Origin: Flaccisagitta enflata | Lineage: Eukaryota; Chaetognatha; Sagittoidea; Aphragmophora | Length of the DNA: 64,000 nucleotides | Assembly (NCBI GenBank): GCA_965153355.1 | Contig: OZ231128.1 | Location: 28,954,001-29,018,000, forward strand | Direction: 5' to 3' | In this document: piece by piece, positions 45,536-57,873 of the stretch | Position numbering within the stretch: the stretch's first letter is position 1 | How the letters are laid out: every line of letters begins with the position of its first letter | Made by a program: the position numbers and the translations under genes | Notes under the pieces: generated by a model | Seen by the model: only the letters and a program-made list of their open reading frames with translations | Told to the model about the DNA's origin: nothing | Databases searched by the model: none

Positions 45536-46395
45536 AAAAATGCCATTTTTACGGTATTTTACGGCATATTACGGCATAAAAGTATGCTGAATGATGACGG
45601 GTTGGCCTGCATATATGTATGAATGTGTCTTAGTGCCAGAACATCATTGTTTGACCATGATATGACAAAAGCAACGGTTTCAAACCAAAAAAACTGGCAA
45701 AAATGCCATTTTTACAGTATTTTATGGCATTTTACGGCATAAAAGTATGCTTAATGATGACGGGTTGGCCTGCATATATGTTTGAATGTGTCTTAGTGCC
45801 AGAACGTCACTGTTTGACCATAATATGACAAAAGCAACAATTTTAGACAAAAAAAATGGCAAAAATGCCATTTTTTTAGTATTTTACAGCATTTTACGGC
45901 ATAAAAGTATGCTGAATGATGACGGGTTGGCCTGCATATGTGTATGACTGTGTCTTAGTGCCAGAATGTCACTGTTTCACCATAATATGACAAAAGCAAG
46001 GGTTTTAGACTAAAAAAACTGGCAAAAATGCTATTTTTACGACATTTTACGTCATTTTACAGCATAAAATTATGCCAAATGATGATGGGTTGGCCTGCAT
46101 AAATGTATGAATGTGTCTTAGTGCCAGAACGTCATTGTTTGACCATGATATGACAAAAGCAACAATTTCAGACTGAAAAACTGGCAAAAATGCCATTTTT
46201 ACGATATTTTACGGCATTTTACGGCACAAAAGTATGCTGAATGATGACGGGTTGGCCTGCATATATGTATGAATGTGTCTTAATGCCAGAATGTTTCTGT
46301 TTGACCATACTATGACACAAGCAAAGGTTTTAAACCAAAAAAACTGTCAAAAATGCTATTTTTACAGTATTTTACGGCATTTTACAGCATTACAC
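45536..46395 (+). repeat. 163-bp tandem repeat (satellite-like)
   Basis: Five units and part of a sixth, anchored at 45541, 45704, 45866, 46029, 46191 and 46354 (spacing 162-163 bp). The unit includes ATTTTACGGCATAAAAGTAT and ATGATGACGGGTTGGCCTGC. Very regular spacing with a few substitutions. Confidence 0.92.
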
Positions 46396-46535
46396 ACGTC
46401 TATCTGAACCGAATGTGGTCTATAACTTTTTTTGGCTTCTATGGGATAGTTCCAACGGGCTTATGGCCAAAAATTGGGTCACTGGTCACTTTTGGGATTT
46501 CGCTTAGGGTGTACCTACATATGACACAGTGTGAG

Positions 46536-46684
46536 GTACAGTTAAAATCCTTTCTAACGAAGCCCAAGGGAACCTGATATTTTTTCGTTATAGGCAAATT
46601 TCGCTGTAGCCATAAAGAAACAAATGCTAGTATTATAGGAGCTTAAATATCCATCAGAATTGTTTTGTTAATTTTGAACAACAA

Positions 46685-46721
<37 letters not shown>

Positions 46722-47010
46722 TTTTTCTCTAGGATCACTTGTTTTTTCTTTCTTTCTCTCTTTCTTTCTTCCTTCCTTTCTTTTTTTCCTTTCTTACTCT
46801 CTCCATGACAAAATTCGTTACACGTCACTCAGAAATATTATTTTCACTGGAAAAGACTTTGTTACAGGCGATTTTTCGTTAGTCACAGTTCGTTTTAGAC
46901 AATTTTTTTAAAAAAGAATCTAAAGAAAGAATGATGGGACTTTCAAAGAAATTTGTTCGAGGCGGAATTTCGTAAGAAGCGTGTTCGTTAGAATGATTTT
47001 CTTCTGGGTT
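46536..47010. mobile_element. Possible pogo/Tigger-like non-autonomous element
   Basis: TACAGTTAAAATCC and TTCTAACGAA at the left match inverted TTCGTTAGAATGATTTT near 46985-47000. The interior contains (CT)n at 46686-46717 and a CTTT tract. Ends are imperfect; it abuts the cleaner element at 47020. Confidence 0.35.
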
Positions 47011-47019
47011 ACAGTACTA

Positions 47020-47132
47020 CAGTTAAATCCCGCTTTAACGGATTTCAGGGGACCAATAAATTTTTCTGTTATAGGTGGAATTCTGTTATAGCCAATATAG
47101 GAAGGCGGGTCCGTTGGAGCGGGGTTCAACTG
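47020..47132. mobile_element. pogo/Tigger-like MITE, TA target site
   Basis: CAGTTAAATCCCGCTTTAAC at the left pairs with the inverted right end GGAGCGGGGTTCAACTG, allowing C/T changes. TA flanks both sides. 113 bp, no coding capacity. Such ends and a TA target are typical of Tc1/mariner pogo-type elements. Confidence 0.7.
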
Positions 47133-47153
47133 TAGATGCGGAATAGCTTGATC

Positions 47154-47345
47154 TTTTTAGTTGCGGACACGCAAATCTATAAGAGGCTATGTCCGTCAGT
47201 TGGTCCGTCTCCCTCTAGTTGAAAACGTGAAAAAACAAGGCCAAGTAGGCCAATAAGGTACGACATGTCGATCGTCGAATGAATGCGTTGCAGACCGACC
47301 GACCGACAGAGCCAGTTATAGAGGTGCTTTGTCGCACCTAAAAAC
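47154..47345. mobile_element. Family-B element with both ends present
   Basis: Left TTTTTAGTTGCGGACACGCA and TATAAGAGGC; right CAGTTATAGAGGTGCTTTG then GTCGCACCTAAAAA. GTCC and GACC tetranucleotides face each other. Contains an inner AACAAGGCC. Confidence 0.6.
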
Positions 47346-47418
47346 GCGCATTTAATATTCATGGTGCTGCAGTTGTTACCACTTCGATTGAAAGACTTGA
47401 TTCCTGGGATGATTACTG

Positions 47419-47899
47419 CACAGCGCAATCTGTAGTACAAAAAAGTGACATTAATGCCCTGGGCAAAAGCCCCAATGTCCCCGGTAATAAAAAGTTAGTT
47501 TGAATATGCCCGGTTCTATGCTCCGTTAAAAATTAGTGAAAAAAATAATTCAGGGACTAAATGGGGACTTAACAAGGCATATACCTCATTTAGTTTAGTT
47601 TTGTTTAATCAAAAATGCTTCGTCAAAAATCAGTAAACCCTTTTTTCGGTAGCTTTCTTCAGGTCGATTTCTATCGTGAAAATCTTCAGGGACTAAAAGG
47701 GGACTTAACGGGGCATATTTAGAAATGAAGAAAATAAGTTAGTCTAATTGGGGGATTCCCCGGGGAATTCCCCCAGGAATTCCCCCAGGATCAAACTCTG
47801 ACACTTTTATACTATGCCCGGTTCACTTATGAATAATTGTAACGGGGGAATTCCCAGGGAATTCCCCGGGGCATTAATGTCACTACAGATTGCGCTGTG
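47419..47899. mobile_element. MITE with 18-bp inverted ends and TACTG duplication
   Basis: CACAGCGCAATCTGTAGT and its exact complement are the ends. TACTG flanks at 47414-47418 and 47900-47904. GTGACATTAATGCCC is also inverted just inside. The interior holds GGAATTCCC-type palindromes and two ATGCCCGGTTC blocks. 481 bp, no coding capacity. Superfamily not assigned. Confidence 0.8.
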
Positions 47900-48125
47900 T
47901 ACTGTATATCAAATGCATTGACTTTTTTCAGGGGAACAAAAATCTTAATGAGAATTAATTTTTAAAATCTTACGACACAAGTAAAAAGTGCAACAGCATC
48001 AGTATACATGATAAGTGTAATTGCATCTTTTTAGATCAAATTAGAAAATCTTGGTAAAGTTAATATCTGTTAAACTAGTTGATGTTGAATAAAATAATTG
48101 GCTGTTCTGCCTCATGAGTTGCGGG

Positions 48126-48868
48126 TTTTTGTCCCCGACAAACTGTTTTCGTCGGTGGACTATGAGATAGCCCGTTTGTGCTAGTCTGTCTGTGTCTGTG
48201 TCTGTGCAAAACCTTCTCATATCTTTTGATCCAGACTTCAGAAGTTCATGAAACTTTACCAGTGTTATTATTATGTCAATGGGAGCTTGTGTACCAATTT
48301 TCAGAAAAATTCACAAACTATTACTACCCTTTGCCTATTATTTTTGTAGTAATATTTAGCTGGGACTTAGGTGGTTTACATAGGTAGAGGGTAGTAAAAG
48401 TATGTGAATTTTTTTCTAATTTGGTATACAAGTAGAGGATAGTAAATAAACCACCCCTGCAAAATTCGAATTAAATCTGAAGCCTGGTTTATAAGATATT
48501 AGCTTATTTATGTAGTAATATATTACTAGGACTTATGCAGTTTACATAGGCAAAGGGTAGTAAAAGTTTATGAATTTTTTATTTAATTTGGTATACAAGT
48601 AGAGGTTAGTAAATGAACAGCCCCTGCAAAATTCAAATTAAATCTGAAGCCTGGTTTATGAGATATTAGCTTATTTATGTAGTAATATGTTACTAGGACT
48701 TAAGCAGTTTTCATAGGCAAAGGGTAGTAAAAGTTTATGAATTTTTTTAAAACTTAGTAAACAGATAAATAATGTCAATTAAACAGCTCCTGCAAAATTC
48801 GATTTAAATCTGAAGTCTGGTTTATGAGATATAAACTTATTTATGTAGTAATATATTACTGTTGTGGG

Positions 48869-48954
<86 letters not shown>

Positions 48955-49052
48955 CACACACAAAACACACACACAAAACACATACACAAAACACATACAC
49001 AAAACACATACACAAAACACATACACAAAACACATACACAAAACACATACAC

Positions 49053-49095
<43 letters not shown>

Positions 49096-49440
49096 TTGCC
49101 GTCAAGGACTCCAAGGACTCCAAGGACTTCAGTGTTTAATGTTCAAGGACTTCAGTGTTTAATGTTCAAGGTGTGCCGTCATGGACTTTAAGATATGCCG
49201 TCATGGACTTTAAGGTATCCCCATCATGGACATCAATTATTTTTTCAAAAAAATTTTTTTGAATTTTTTTTTTTGAAATTTTTTTTTCAAATTTTTTTGA
49301 AAAAAAAATCTTTTTGAATTTTTTTTGAATTTTTTTTTGAATTTTTTTTTTTTTTTAGTATATTTTCAAGTCGCATACCAATGAGGCAGCTTCAAAAATT
49401 ACAGTATCACCAGTCGGAGACTGTAATTTTGAAGCTTTTT
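48126..49440 (+). mobile_element. Family-C element, long copy
   Basis: Starts TTTTTGTCCCCGACAAACTG and ends at the hairpin 49388-49436 (CTTCAAAAATTACAGT... AGTCGGAGACTGTAATTTTG). Inside are about three copies of a roughly 170-bp unit (TAGTAATATATTACTAGGAC ... AAATCTGAAGCCTGGTTTAT) at 48310-48850. A (CA)n/(AAAACACATACAC)n tract (48870-49092), short GGACTTCAGTGTTTAATG repeats and T-rich sequence follow. Confidence 0.6.
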
Positions 49441-49484
49441 GAGTGTGTAGAATGGGGCTTGGTGTGGGGTGAGGCTGATACTTG

Positions 49485-50124
49485 GATGTCCCTTTATCAC
49501 CACCCGCACCGCAACGACAACCCCAAAATCACCATCACATAGCGAGATTTGGATATACCAGAGGAAAGTTTAACCTAAAAATACAAAATCACCCCAAATA
49601 CCCCCTTTATCACCACCTCGGGCACCCCTACAACCACCCAACCCCCAAAATCACCATCACATAGCGAGATTTGGATATACCAGAGGAAAGTTTAACCTAA
49701 AAATACAAAATCACCCCAAATACCCCCTTTATCACCACCTCGGGCACCCCTACAACCACCCAACCCCCAAAATCACCATCACATAGCGAGATTTGGATAT
49801 ACTAGAGGAAAGTTTAACCTAAATACAAAATCACCCCAAATACCCCTTTATCACCACCTCGGCACCCTACAACCACCCAACCCCCAAAATCACCATCACA
49901 TAGCGAGATTTGGATATACCAGAGGAAAGTTTAACCTAAAAATACAAAATCACCCCAAATACCCCCTTTATCACCACCTCGGGCACCCCTACAACCACCC
50001 AACCCCCAAAATCACCATCACATAGCGAGATTTGGATATACCAGAGGAAAGTTTAACCTAAAAATACAAAATCACCCCAAATACCCCCTTTATCACCACC
50101 TCGGGCACCCCTACAACCACCCAA
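49485..50124 (+). repeat. 122-bp tandem repeat
   Basis: About five units anchored by CATCACATAGCGAGATTTGG at 49533, 49655 and 49777 and on to 50020. Almost identical copies, C/A-rich (CACCACCTCGGGCACCCCTA). High identity suggests recent expansion. It starts 45 bp after the family-C hairpin. Confidence 0.95.
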
Positions 50125-50450
50125 GCCAAAGTTTCCTAGCTTTTTAAGCCTTAAGGCAAGGTTTTTCCCTTGATAACCGGTCAACGTCCCTCCCACCTCC
50201 AACGTTCATATTTTGATTCATTCAGATGTTTGAATATCATATAGCGTATCGGTTTACATTTTGAAGAAACCTAAAAAGCTCTCACAATCGCATCTCTATT
50301 GTATATAGTAGCAAATATGCAAAACTTAATAGATTTTTTTTAGTTTTTCACTGAAATTGTTGATTTCTCTCTCCCAGAGGCGGATTCTTAATTTCATTTT
50401 ATATCTGTGACAATATGCAAAAAGCTTTCATCAACCTTTAACAATTTTTA
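50125..50450. other. Unique AT-rich sequence
   Basis: Nothing recognisable. Confidence 0.3.
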
Positions 50451-50655
50451 GTTGTGTAAGTGCGACACTATGACCCACTCTGTCTTTCTGTCTGTCTATC
50501 CGTCCGTTGGTTGGTCCGTCTGTTGGTAGGTTTGTCAAACCAAGCTTTTTTTTTGCTGTTTTACATCGTTTAAAGTCATTTTAAGTCATTTCACTTTGTG
50601 TCTTTTACTCTTGATGACCGCACGCAACTTAGAGGTGTTGGCCTTGTTTTTCTTT
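50450..50655 (+). mobile_element. Family-B element
   Basis: TAGTTGTGTAAGTGCGACAC, GTCTGTCTATCCGTCCGTTGG, AAGTCATTTT units, CGCACGCAACTTAGAGGTGT and GGCCTTGTTTTT, the same order as 42822-43136. Confidence 0.65.
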
Positions 50656-50815
50656 AATGGCATAAAAACCCTACTTGATGAATTTCAGTAATAATCTGGA
50701 GACTGACAGAAACAAGTGACGCAATATTGATGCGGACGGGTGGGCAGGGGCAACCAACCCCCATCAACTCCCCTTGCCCCCCACCTCAACCACACACTAA
50801 CACCATAAACACTCA

Positions 50816-51262
50816 TTTTTAGTTGCAGACTAGCGACTCTATAAGAGGTTTTGTCGGTTGGTCGGTTGGTTGGTGGGTCGGTGGGTCGGTTGGTCGGTCC
50901 GTAGAGGTCATTGAGCTGAGAAAGTGCGATTTCCGCGCATATCCGCTCCGCCCACCCATCCACGGCTGGTATTGGCCGTGTATCAGGCATTGTTTCACTT
51001 TTTAGTCACGGACACGCGACTCTACACCTTGCCGTGTAGGTAGGTCCATCCGTCGGTCCGCCCGTCCATCACATTTCTGAATTCCGAGTGGTTTTTGCGG
51101 TACTGTTCCTGCCCAACCATCTACGACTGGATTGCCGTGTATCCGGCCTTGTTGACTCATGCTGACGACCGGACGGACCATCGGACGGACGTACCAATGA
51201 AGGATGGACCAACGGACGGACGGAAAATGCCTCTTAAAGAGTTGCGTGTCCGCAACTAAAGA
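50816..51262. mobile_element. Two adjacent family-B elements
   Basis: First copy 50816-51000: TTTTAGTTGCAGACTAGCGA, GTCGGTTGGTCGG, CACCCATCCACGGC. Second copy 51001-51262: TTTTTAGTCACGGACACGCG to GAGTTGCGTGTCCGCAACTA, with facing GTCC and GGAC tetranucleotides and GGCCTTGTTGAC in the middle, so the second has both inverted ends. Confidence 0.65.
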
Positions 51263-51419
51263 CAACTGACAGATGCTCCCAGAGACAAGTTGACCAGCGT
51301 ATAGTCGCATCCACGCAACTGAAGATTTTCAATGTCACATTAAGATATAAACATATACACTTTGACATAGACGTAATGACTACAGTCAATTGCGTAATTC
51401 ACGAGAATCAGATTAACAC

Positions 51420-51700
51420 GAGGCGGCCGTGAATTCCGTGACAAATTTTAATGAGCCACGTGGCTCGCCACTTTGGCCTCGCTCTCGCGCTCTGCCACGC
51501 CTCGCTCGCTCATTCGGCTTTGTTGACAGGATTGCTCAATCACTTCGCTCACTCGCTCGCGGGCAACCCATGGTGTGGGTCATGGGCAGGGGCTGATATT
51601 TCCCCCGTTTTGTGGCCCCCAATCTGGCCCGAGCGTGAAACCGGAAGTTGGTTCCGGTTGCGGAAAAAGGGCAGGGTCGGCCTAAAACGATAATGGGCTG
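51420..51700 (+). other. GC-rich CTCGCT-type segment
   Basis: CGCTCGCTCATTCGGCTTTGT and CACTCGCTCGCGGGC repeats with CATGGGCAGGGGCTGATATT resemble parts of family-B elements. The short open frames here show no domain. Confidence 0.35.
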
Positions 51701-51757
51701 CTTGGCCATGACGGTAACGGTATTGATAAGAAGAAGAAGAGGAAGGAGAAAAAAAAT

Positions 51758-52540
51758 AGCAGCCCAAAGGCAGTAAGTGGTCAGCGGTACCCGTGCCCTG
51801 CTTGAGTAGTATGTGATTTAGGTTGAGGGGGAGCAGGGCAGCGGCCCCGAAGGGGACGAAGTCCTGTAGAACACAGGGGGAATCTGTCCGTCCATCCATC
51901 CGTCCGTCCGTCCTTCTCTCAGCCTTCCTTCTGTCTAGGAAGCCCTGTTATTCAAACTCTCATTGAATAACATGGAGAAATGACAAAAGGCAGTATATGG
52001 ACAAGGGTACCCCTGCTCTTCTTGAGAAGTTTGTAGGTTAAGTTGAGGGGGGAGCAGGCCAGGATCTAGGTCTCTGAGGCCAGAATCTGGGTCTCAGAGG
52101 CCAGGGTTGGAGTCTCTGAGGCCAGGATTTGGGTCTTTGAGGCCCTGATTTAGGGCCTTGAGGCCAGGTCCTGGGTCCGGGAGGCCAGAATCTGGGTCAT
52201 AGAGATCAAGATCTAGATCTCTGAGGCTAGGATTAGGGTTTTAGAGGCCGGAATCTGGGTATAAGAAACCAGGATCTAGATCTTAGGGGCCAAAATGATA
52301 GAATTTTGACCAAAATTCAGGTTTTCTAGCCAGAATTTAGCCAGTTTGCTTGGATTAGGGCCATTTTGCTTGGATTTGGACCATTTTGCTTGGATTTGGG
52401 CCCCAAAGGAGACAAAGCCCTGAGAATGGGGTGGGGGGGGGGGACGGACGTACGGACGTACGGACGTACGGACGGACGGACGGACAGATTCCCCCTGTGT
52501 TCTACAGGACTTCGTCCCCTTCGGGGCCGCTGCCCAAAAA
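51758..52540. mobile_element. Family-A element, copy 4
   Basis: Long left end (CAGTAAGTGGTCAGCGGTAC...) then GGGCAGCGGCCCCGAAGGGG and CCTGTAGAACACAGGGGGAA. The right end is the inverted block (52486-52540). Interior: GTCC tetranucleotides, a 21-bp-type array TCTGAGGCCAGGATTTGGGT, and TTTTGCTTGGATTTGG repeats. Confidence 0.75.
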
Positions 52541-52703
52541 CGAAGAAAAGAAAAAGAAGAAAAGAAAAAAAAAGAAAAAAAAACGTTGAAAAGAAAAAAT
52601 TGGAAAAAAATGAGAAAAAAAAATGGAAAAAATGAAGAAAAAAGAAAAAAAAGAAGAAATAAAAGAAATAAAAGAAAAAAAAAAGAGGGAAAAGAAGTAG
52701 AGT

Positions 52704-52793
<90 letters not shown>
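52704..52793 (+). repeat. (CT)n microsatellite
   Basis: 45 CT units after an A/G-rich stretch (52550-52700). Confidence 0.97.
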
Positions 52794-52797
<4 letters not shown>

Positions 52798-52867
52798 CCC
52801 CTGCTTATATCACCTTGTCTGTCTGTCAGTCTCTCCATCAGTCTGGCAAGTGATATGTCCACCTTAA

Positions 52868-53045
52868 CAAGGCCGGATACACGGCCACCAGTTGCGGACG
52901 GGTGGGCAGGGGCGGAGATGCACATTTTCCTATTTTTCGACTCGATTATTATGGACAGACAGACCGACGGACGGACAGACCGACGGACCGACAGACCGAC
53001 GGACGAACAAAGCCTCTTATAGAGTTGCATGTCCGCAACTAAAAA
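52868..53045 (-). mobile_element. Family-B element (reverse orientation)
   Basis: AACAAGGCCGGATACACGGC at the left, CGGACGGACAGACCGACGG in the interior, ATAGAGTTGCATGTCCGCAA then CTAAAAA at the right. Confidence 0.7.
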
Positions 53046-53065
53046 TGTGAGGTTGTCTAGCGTAT

Positions 53066-53310
<245 letters not shown>

Positions 53311-53764
53311 ATTATCGGTCTTAGTTACGTGGTCATCATCGACAAAATCGTCATCGTTTTTTGTCATTTTTCAGTCTGTTACGATAAAAAAATCAAAATG
53401 GAAGAAAAAGAAAGAAAAAGTAAGAAAAAAGTAACACAGGCAGAATTCAGTAGGGGAAGATTGAAACGAAGCATTAGGAAGAGATTTCTTATGAAAATGC
53501 AGCAAATCATAGTGGGCCTGTACCTGGTCATCGTCATTTCACTATGAGTGAAAATCAAACCCTTTCACTAAAGAACGAGGAATTTGGGGAGGTTGCCCGG
53601 CTTAGGTGTTGTAGTGCTCAGTGTAAGCTACAACATCTTGGGTTTATATTTCCCAAACGGAGGTGACGTTTTGTGACGTTTTGGAAAAATTGAAAGAGAG
53701 GTAAGGTGATGTTCTACAACACATTTTACTCATTTTAAAATTTTTTCCTCTAATCTCGCACTGT

Positions 53765-53847
<83 letters not shown>
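53765..53847 (+). repeat. (CT)n microsatellite, left of a non-LTR fragment
   Basis: About 41 CT units directly before the retrotransposon fragment at 53848. Confidence 0.97.
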
Positions 53848-53849
<2 letters not shown>

Positions 53850-54094
53850 GTGCGGCAAATTACAGCATGGGATATGCCACGGAACTGTGCAAAGAATGTG
53901 GTGTGACTGATGATGAGGACCATCGAATAAATCATTGTAAATTATGGGTCAATACAAATCTGTCTTTATCATGTGAGAAATTGAATTTTGATGATATCTA
54001 TTCTGATGATCGTGGTAAATCTCTGAAAGTTGTTGAACGGGTGCTACTTATGTGGGATTTGGGAAATGGTAAAAACGTTATGCGTGGGGGCTAA
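53848..54094 (+). pseudogene. Fragment of a non-LTR polyprotein C-terminus (zinc-finger-like)
   Basis: The open frame encodes YATELCKECGVTDDEDHRIN and then HCKLW, a C-x2-C...H...C cluster. It continues with VVERVLLMWDLGNGKNVMRG and a stop. This arrangement is common at the C-terminal end of some invertebrate non-LTR polyproteins. It starts directly at a (CT)n tract and the next (CT)n begins about 180 bp after its stop. No RT is attached, so it is 5' truncated. Confidence 0.45.
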
Positions 54095-54271
54095 CAATTT
54101 CGTGCTGAACTTATTTTCTTTCCTCATATTGTAATAGTAGATATTAGGCTGTAGAATAGCTATTTATTGTGACGAACCAATGTCATGTCCATGTATAGTT
54201 ATAAATTGTACCAAATGCTATCATTTGAAAGGACAATACACCAATTATCCAATTAACCAATTATCCAATTA

Positions 54272-54430
<159 letters not shown>

Positions 54431-54739
54431 CGGATGTCGGTATCTGTTTTAAAATGGCCGCATTTGTACCGGATCGAGGTTGTGCTTGGATTTAATCCTT
54501 TCTACAAATTGCAGTATCAACAGCGGGCGCAATGCGTGTAGGCATGGCGTATCAGTTCTTTTAAAGGAAATTACAAACTATTGGCCTATATGATTATTTA
54601 AGAGAAAAAATGTTATAAAAGTAAAATCTGTTTTGCAATGCTAAAGCGACTAACCCAACTGCGTGTGTGTACGTGGGTTTGTGTTTGTGTTTATGTGTAA
54701 TTGTTTTTGTGTTCGGGTTTTTGTTTGTGTTTGTATTTG

Positions 54740-54942
<203 letters not shown>

Positions 54943-55157
54943 CCTCTATTTTCACAACTACGCATATTTTCGGCACATCACTTACGGCCGGTGATCATTA
55001 TTTGAACAAGCACGCGTCAATGCTTCGAAATTATTTTCTATCTTTCTCGCAATTATTGTCTCCTAACGATCACTTTACTGTCTCTTCATCGTCTTTTTGA
55101 TTCTCTTTCTCTGTCTTTCATTCCTCTTTTCCATCTTTTTTCTTTAGCTCTCTTATG

Positions 55158-55270
55158 CAAGTCGTGTGTACGCGACCCTTGAATGTCTGCGTGATAATCT
55201 CTCCGTCCGTCTGTCCTTGTGTTTGTCAGTCTGACTGTCAGTCGCATTTTGCTCTTTTTATGTTTATGTT
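55158..55270 (+). repeat. Weak family-B-like remnant
   Basis: GTCGTGTGTACGCGACCC followed by CTCCGTCCGTCTGTCC. Ends are too diverged to place. Confidence 0.3.
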
Positions 55271-55589
55271 TTTTTCTTATCTCAGTCCACACTTACCTTC
55301 ACGGCCAGGAAAACAATCACAAATTCTACCTCCCCCTCTACATCAGCACAATAACACTTAGAATTCACAAGATATCTTTCTGAACAATTTTGTAGCTTCA
55401 CAACGTGAAACATTTTCTTTCCAACTCATCATTTACACATTCATTTTCGCACATGCTCGATTGAAGTGCCTCCAAAAGCGCTTTTCTGCATTTATGGCCG
55501 CCTCAAATTACAGTCTTTTGGCTCAAACATCAGTCTAAATCAACCCCTTAGATTAGGCGAATTTTCACGACTCCCCACGCGCCCAAGCA

Positions 55590-56360
55590 TAGGTCATCGC
55601 GTCGGTCTCTTCAGAGCCGCTGCCCCTCCCGCCATCACATCCCAACATAAACTAACTAGGCCACCAGGGACATTTGGTACCACTGATCATCTATTACTTT
55701 TGCGACTACATCTCCTTCGGCGTTTTTGTGCTTCTTGAGCTCACCGCTCCTGCCCAAATGCACTAGTGACCTTCTCTATCACTGCCCCTGCTCAATCAAA
55801 CACGACCTCGACCGTCTTTTGTTTCAAAATTCTTTGTTAATTAGGCTTGTAAAATGATAACCTCACTCTCTCTATCCGCCCCATCTACCTATCTAACATT
55901 AAGTAACTATTAGAAGTAATGGAGCTTCGATATTCAATGCGCGTCCAATAATGCGCTGGTTTTTTTAAAGGCGTCGATATGATTATTCAGACATGGAAAT
56001 TGTACCGCACCTTTGCAGCTGTGCAGCTGGGGACTGACATGATGTTTGTACGAAGGGAACCAGCAGGTCACTCAAGTTAGCTTAGTAAGTATCAAGTCTT
56101 AAGTAGGCCTGATTCTAGAGCGATGGTCTTCACTGCTGGGCTTTAATGTTTAACGGAATGAATCGCGTTTGTTGTCTTCCCTGGAAACACGCCCTAACAC
56201 CTGTTTGCTAATCATTGTACCAATATTGCTTGAAACATCACATCACGGCAGTGGCTCCGAGGGACGGGTGGGGGGACAGGCAAATGGAAACAATGTATAT
56301 GGACGTAAAAATTCTTCCTGTATGTTTTTCCAAACTTCGTTCCCTTGTAGACAGCTGCAC
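55590..56360. repeat. Decayed family-A remnants
   Basis: Near 55610, CAGAGCCGCTGCCCCTCCC followed by GGTACCACTGATCATC matches the long tail of family A. Near 56330, AAACTTCGTTCCCTTGTAG then ACAGCTGCACAAAAG matches its inner block with several changes. Both are older than copies 1-6. Confidence 0.4.
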
Positions 56361-56984
56361 AAAAGCGAACCTTCTTGCGATTTTGGAACAATGATAATAA
56401 GTAAACAGGTGTTAGATTCATGAGTAAAATTCAAACCAGCGTATGAGAAAACATTTACTCGAGTAAAACTGAAGCATTAGTCATGTATGATGAATATGAC
56501 GTTGTATTTCCTGACATTGAAATGCATTTGCCATTTGTCCGCTGCCAGCTGCTATTGTTCTGGTAAAATTCATTTCCCTCTCAGTTCTCACAATGTATCC
56601 CCTTTCTTGTAATAATTGCAGAATCACGTTCTATATAAGGAAAATGATTTATAAAAGCCAAAAACTTATACTTCAGATATTCCTTTCGCTAAAAGGCATT
56701 GAAAGAAGAACAAAAACAAAAAAAGGCAAAAGGTTAGTTGAAATTGGGTAAGAAGGTTGATCAACTTAGATTTCATTCAAGGTAAGTAGAACTGCGGCGA
56801 TCATATAGCAAGTCAAATTTCATAAAGTATAGAAATAATTCTTGACTTCTTATAATTTCATTTATGTCTACAAAACAGCAGTAAAAAGTAACTACTTTTT
56901 ATACAGCCAATACTATCTTCCAAATGAATAGGTTGTAGCGCCTTTTGAACAGTTACTCGAAAACGATTTAACCTATTTCCAGTT
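56361..56984. other. AT-rich, no gene seen
   Basis: No coding or repeat signal noted. Confidence 0.3.
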
Positions 56985-57157
56985 GCATGTGGGTAGGCAG
57001 GGGCCATATTTGAGGTCACTAGATCATTTGGGCAGGAGCTTGTAAGGCCAAAGAACGCAAAATCCCAAAAAAGTAAAGTGTGACAGACTGTCCGGTTGAC
57101 GGATAGATGGATGGACCGACAAAGCGGGATGTAGAGTCGCGTTGCATGCGACATAAA
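56985..57157 (-). mobile_element. Family-B element (reverse orientation)
   Basis: GGCAGGGGCCATATTTGAGG, GATCATTTGGGCAGGAGC, AAAGTAAAGTGTGACAGAC, GTAGAGTCGCGTTGCATGCG. Close to the copies at 28971 and 33213. Confidence 0.65.
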
Positions 57158-57619
57158 AGATTGGCGACATACATAAGGCTTTTCAAATTGCCGAGCCAGC
57201 TGTTCAAACCCTATCTCTCTAACTTAATTGTTTTCAAAGTTATTTCACTTCAAATGAAGAAATCGCTTTTGAAGGATTCCAAACTTTTTCATATGTAATC
57301 TGTTCCATACAAACAACTGTTTTTTTGATGAATCAAGGAAAAATTTTGGTGGCCAAAATATAAATCTTCTAAAGAGGTATCTTTTCTTTATTTGGACAAC
57401 CAAATCGTTCCAGCTATAACAAAGTTACGGTCACTCAAAAATCAGAATGGGAGAAATATCTTACCGCTGCAAAAGTCTGGAGGGCTTTCACTTCAAAATG
57501 CTTCCGAAAGCTCAATAAATCGCTTCCCTGGCACACGGCGGACCTAATTGAGCTAGAGCCGTGGCGAATATCAATTATTGATTGATTTGCAATTGACTGA
57601 TGTATGTTGTTTAGCCGAT

Positions 57620-57680
57620 AAGTGATCTGAAATCATAATCATAATCATGATAATCATAATCATAATCATAATCTGAAATC
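57620..57680 (+). repeat. (ATAATC)n short repeat
   Basis: About seven copies of AATCAT/AATCATAATC. Confidence 0.6.
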
Positions 57681-57873
57681 ATCTAAAATCACCTTTCTAT
57701 ATGTGTCCGTCAGGAAGTCAGGAACGCATCTCTACAAGAGGGTCTGTCTGTCCGTTTGTCCATTTGTCCGTTTGTCTGTCCGTCCGTCCGTCTATCCGTA
57801 CATCCGTGCTTCCTTGAAAATCGAATTTTTGTCACTTTTCAGCCGTGGCGATGTTACATACCAAATCAAACAC

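Noticed and set aside
48310-50124. CRISPR-like array
   Set aside because: Repeats are head-to-tail without unique spacers in a eukaryotic intergenic region; they are plain tandem repeats.
55466-55738. 90-codon frame starting MPPKALFC
   Set aside because: It overlaps a decayed family-A tail and shows no domain.
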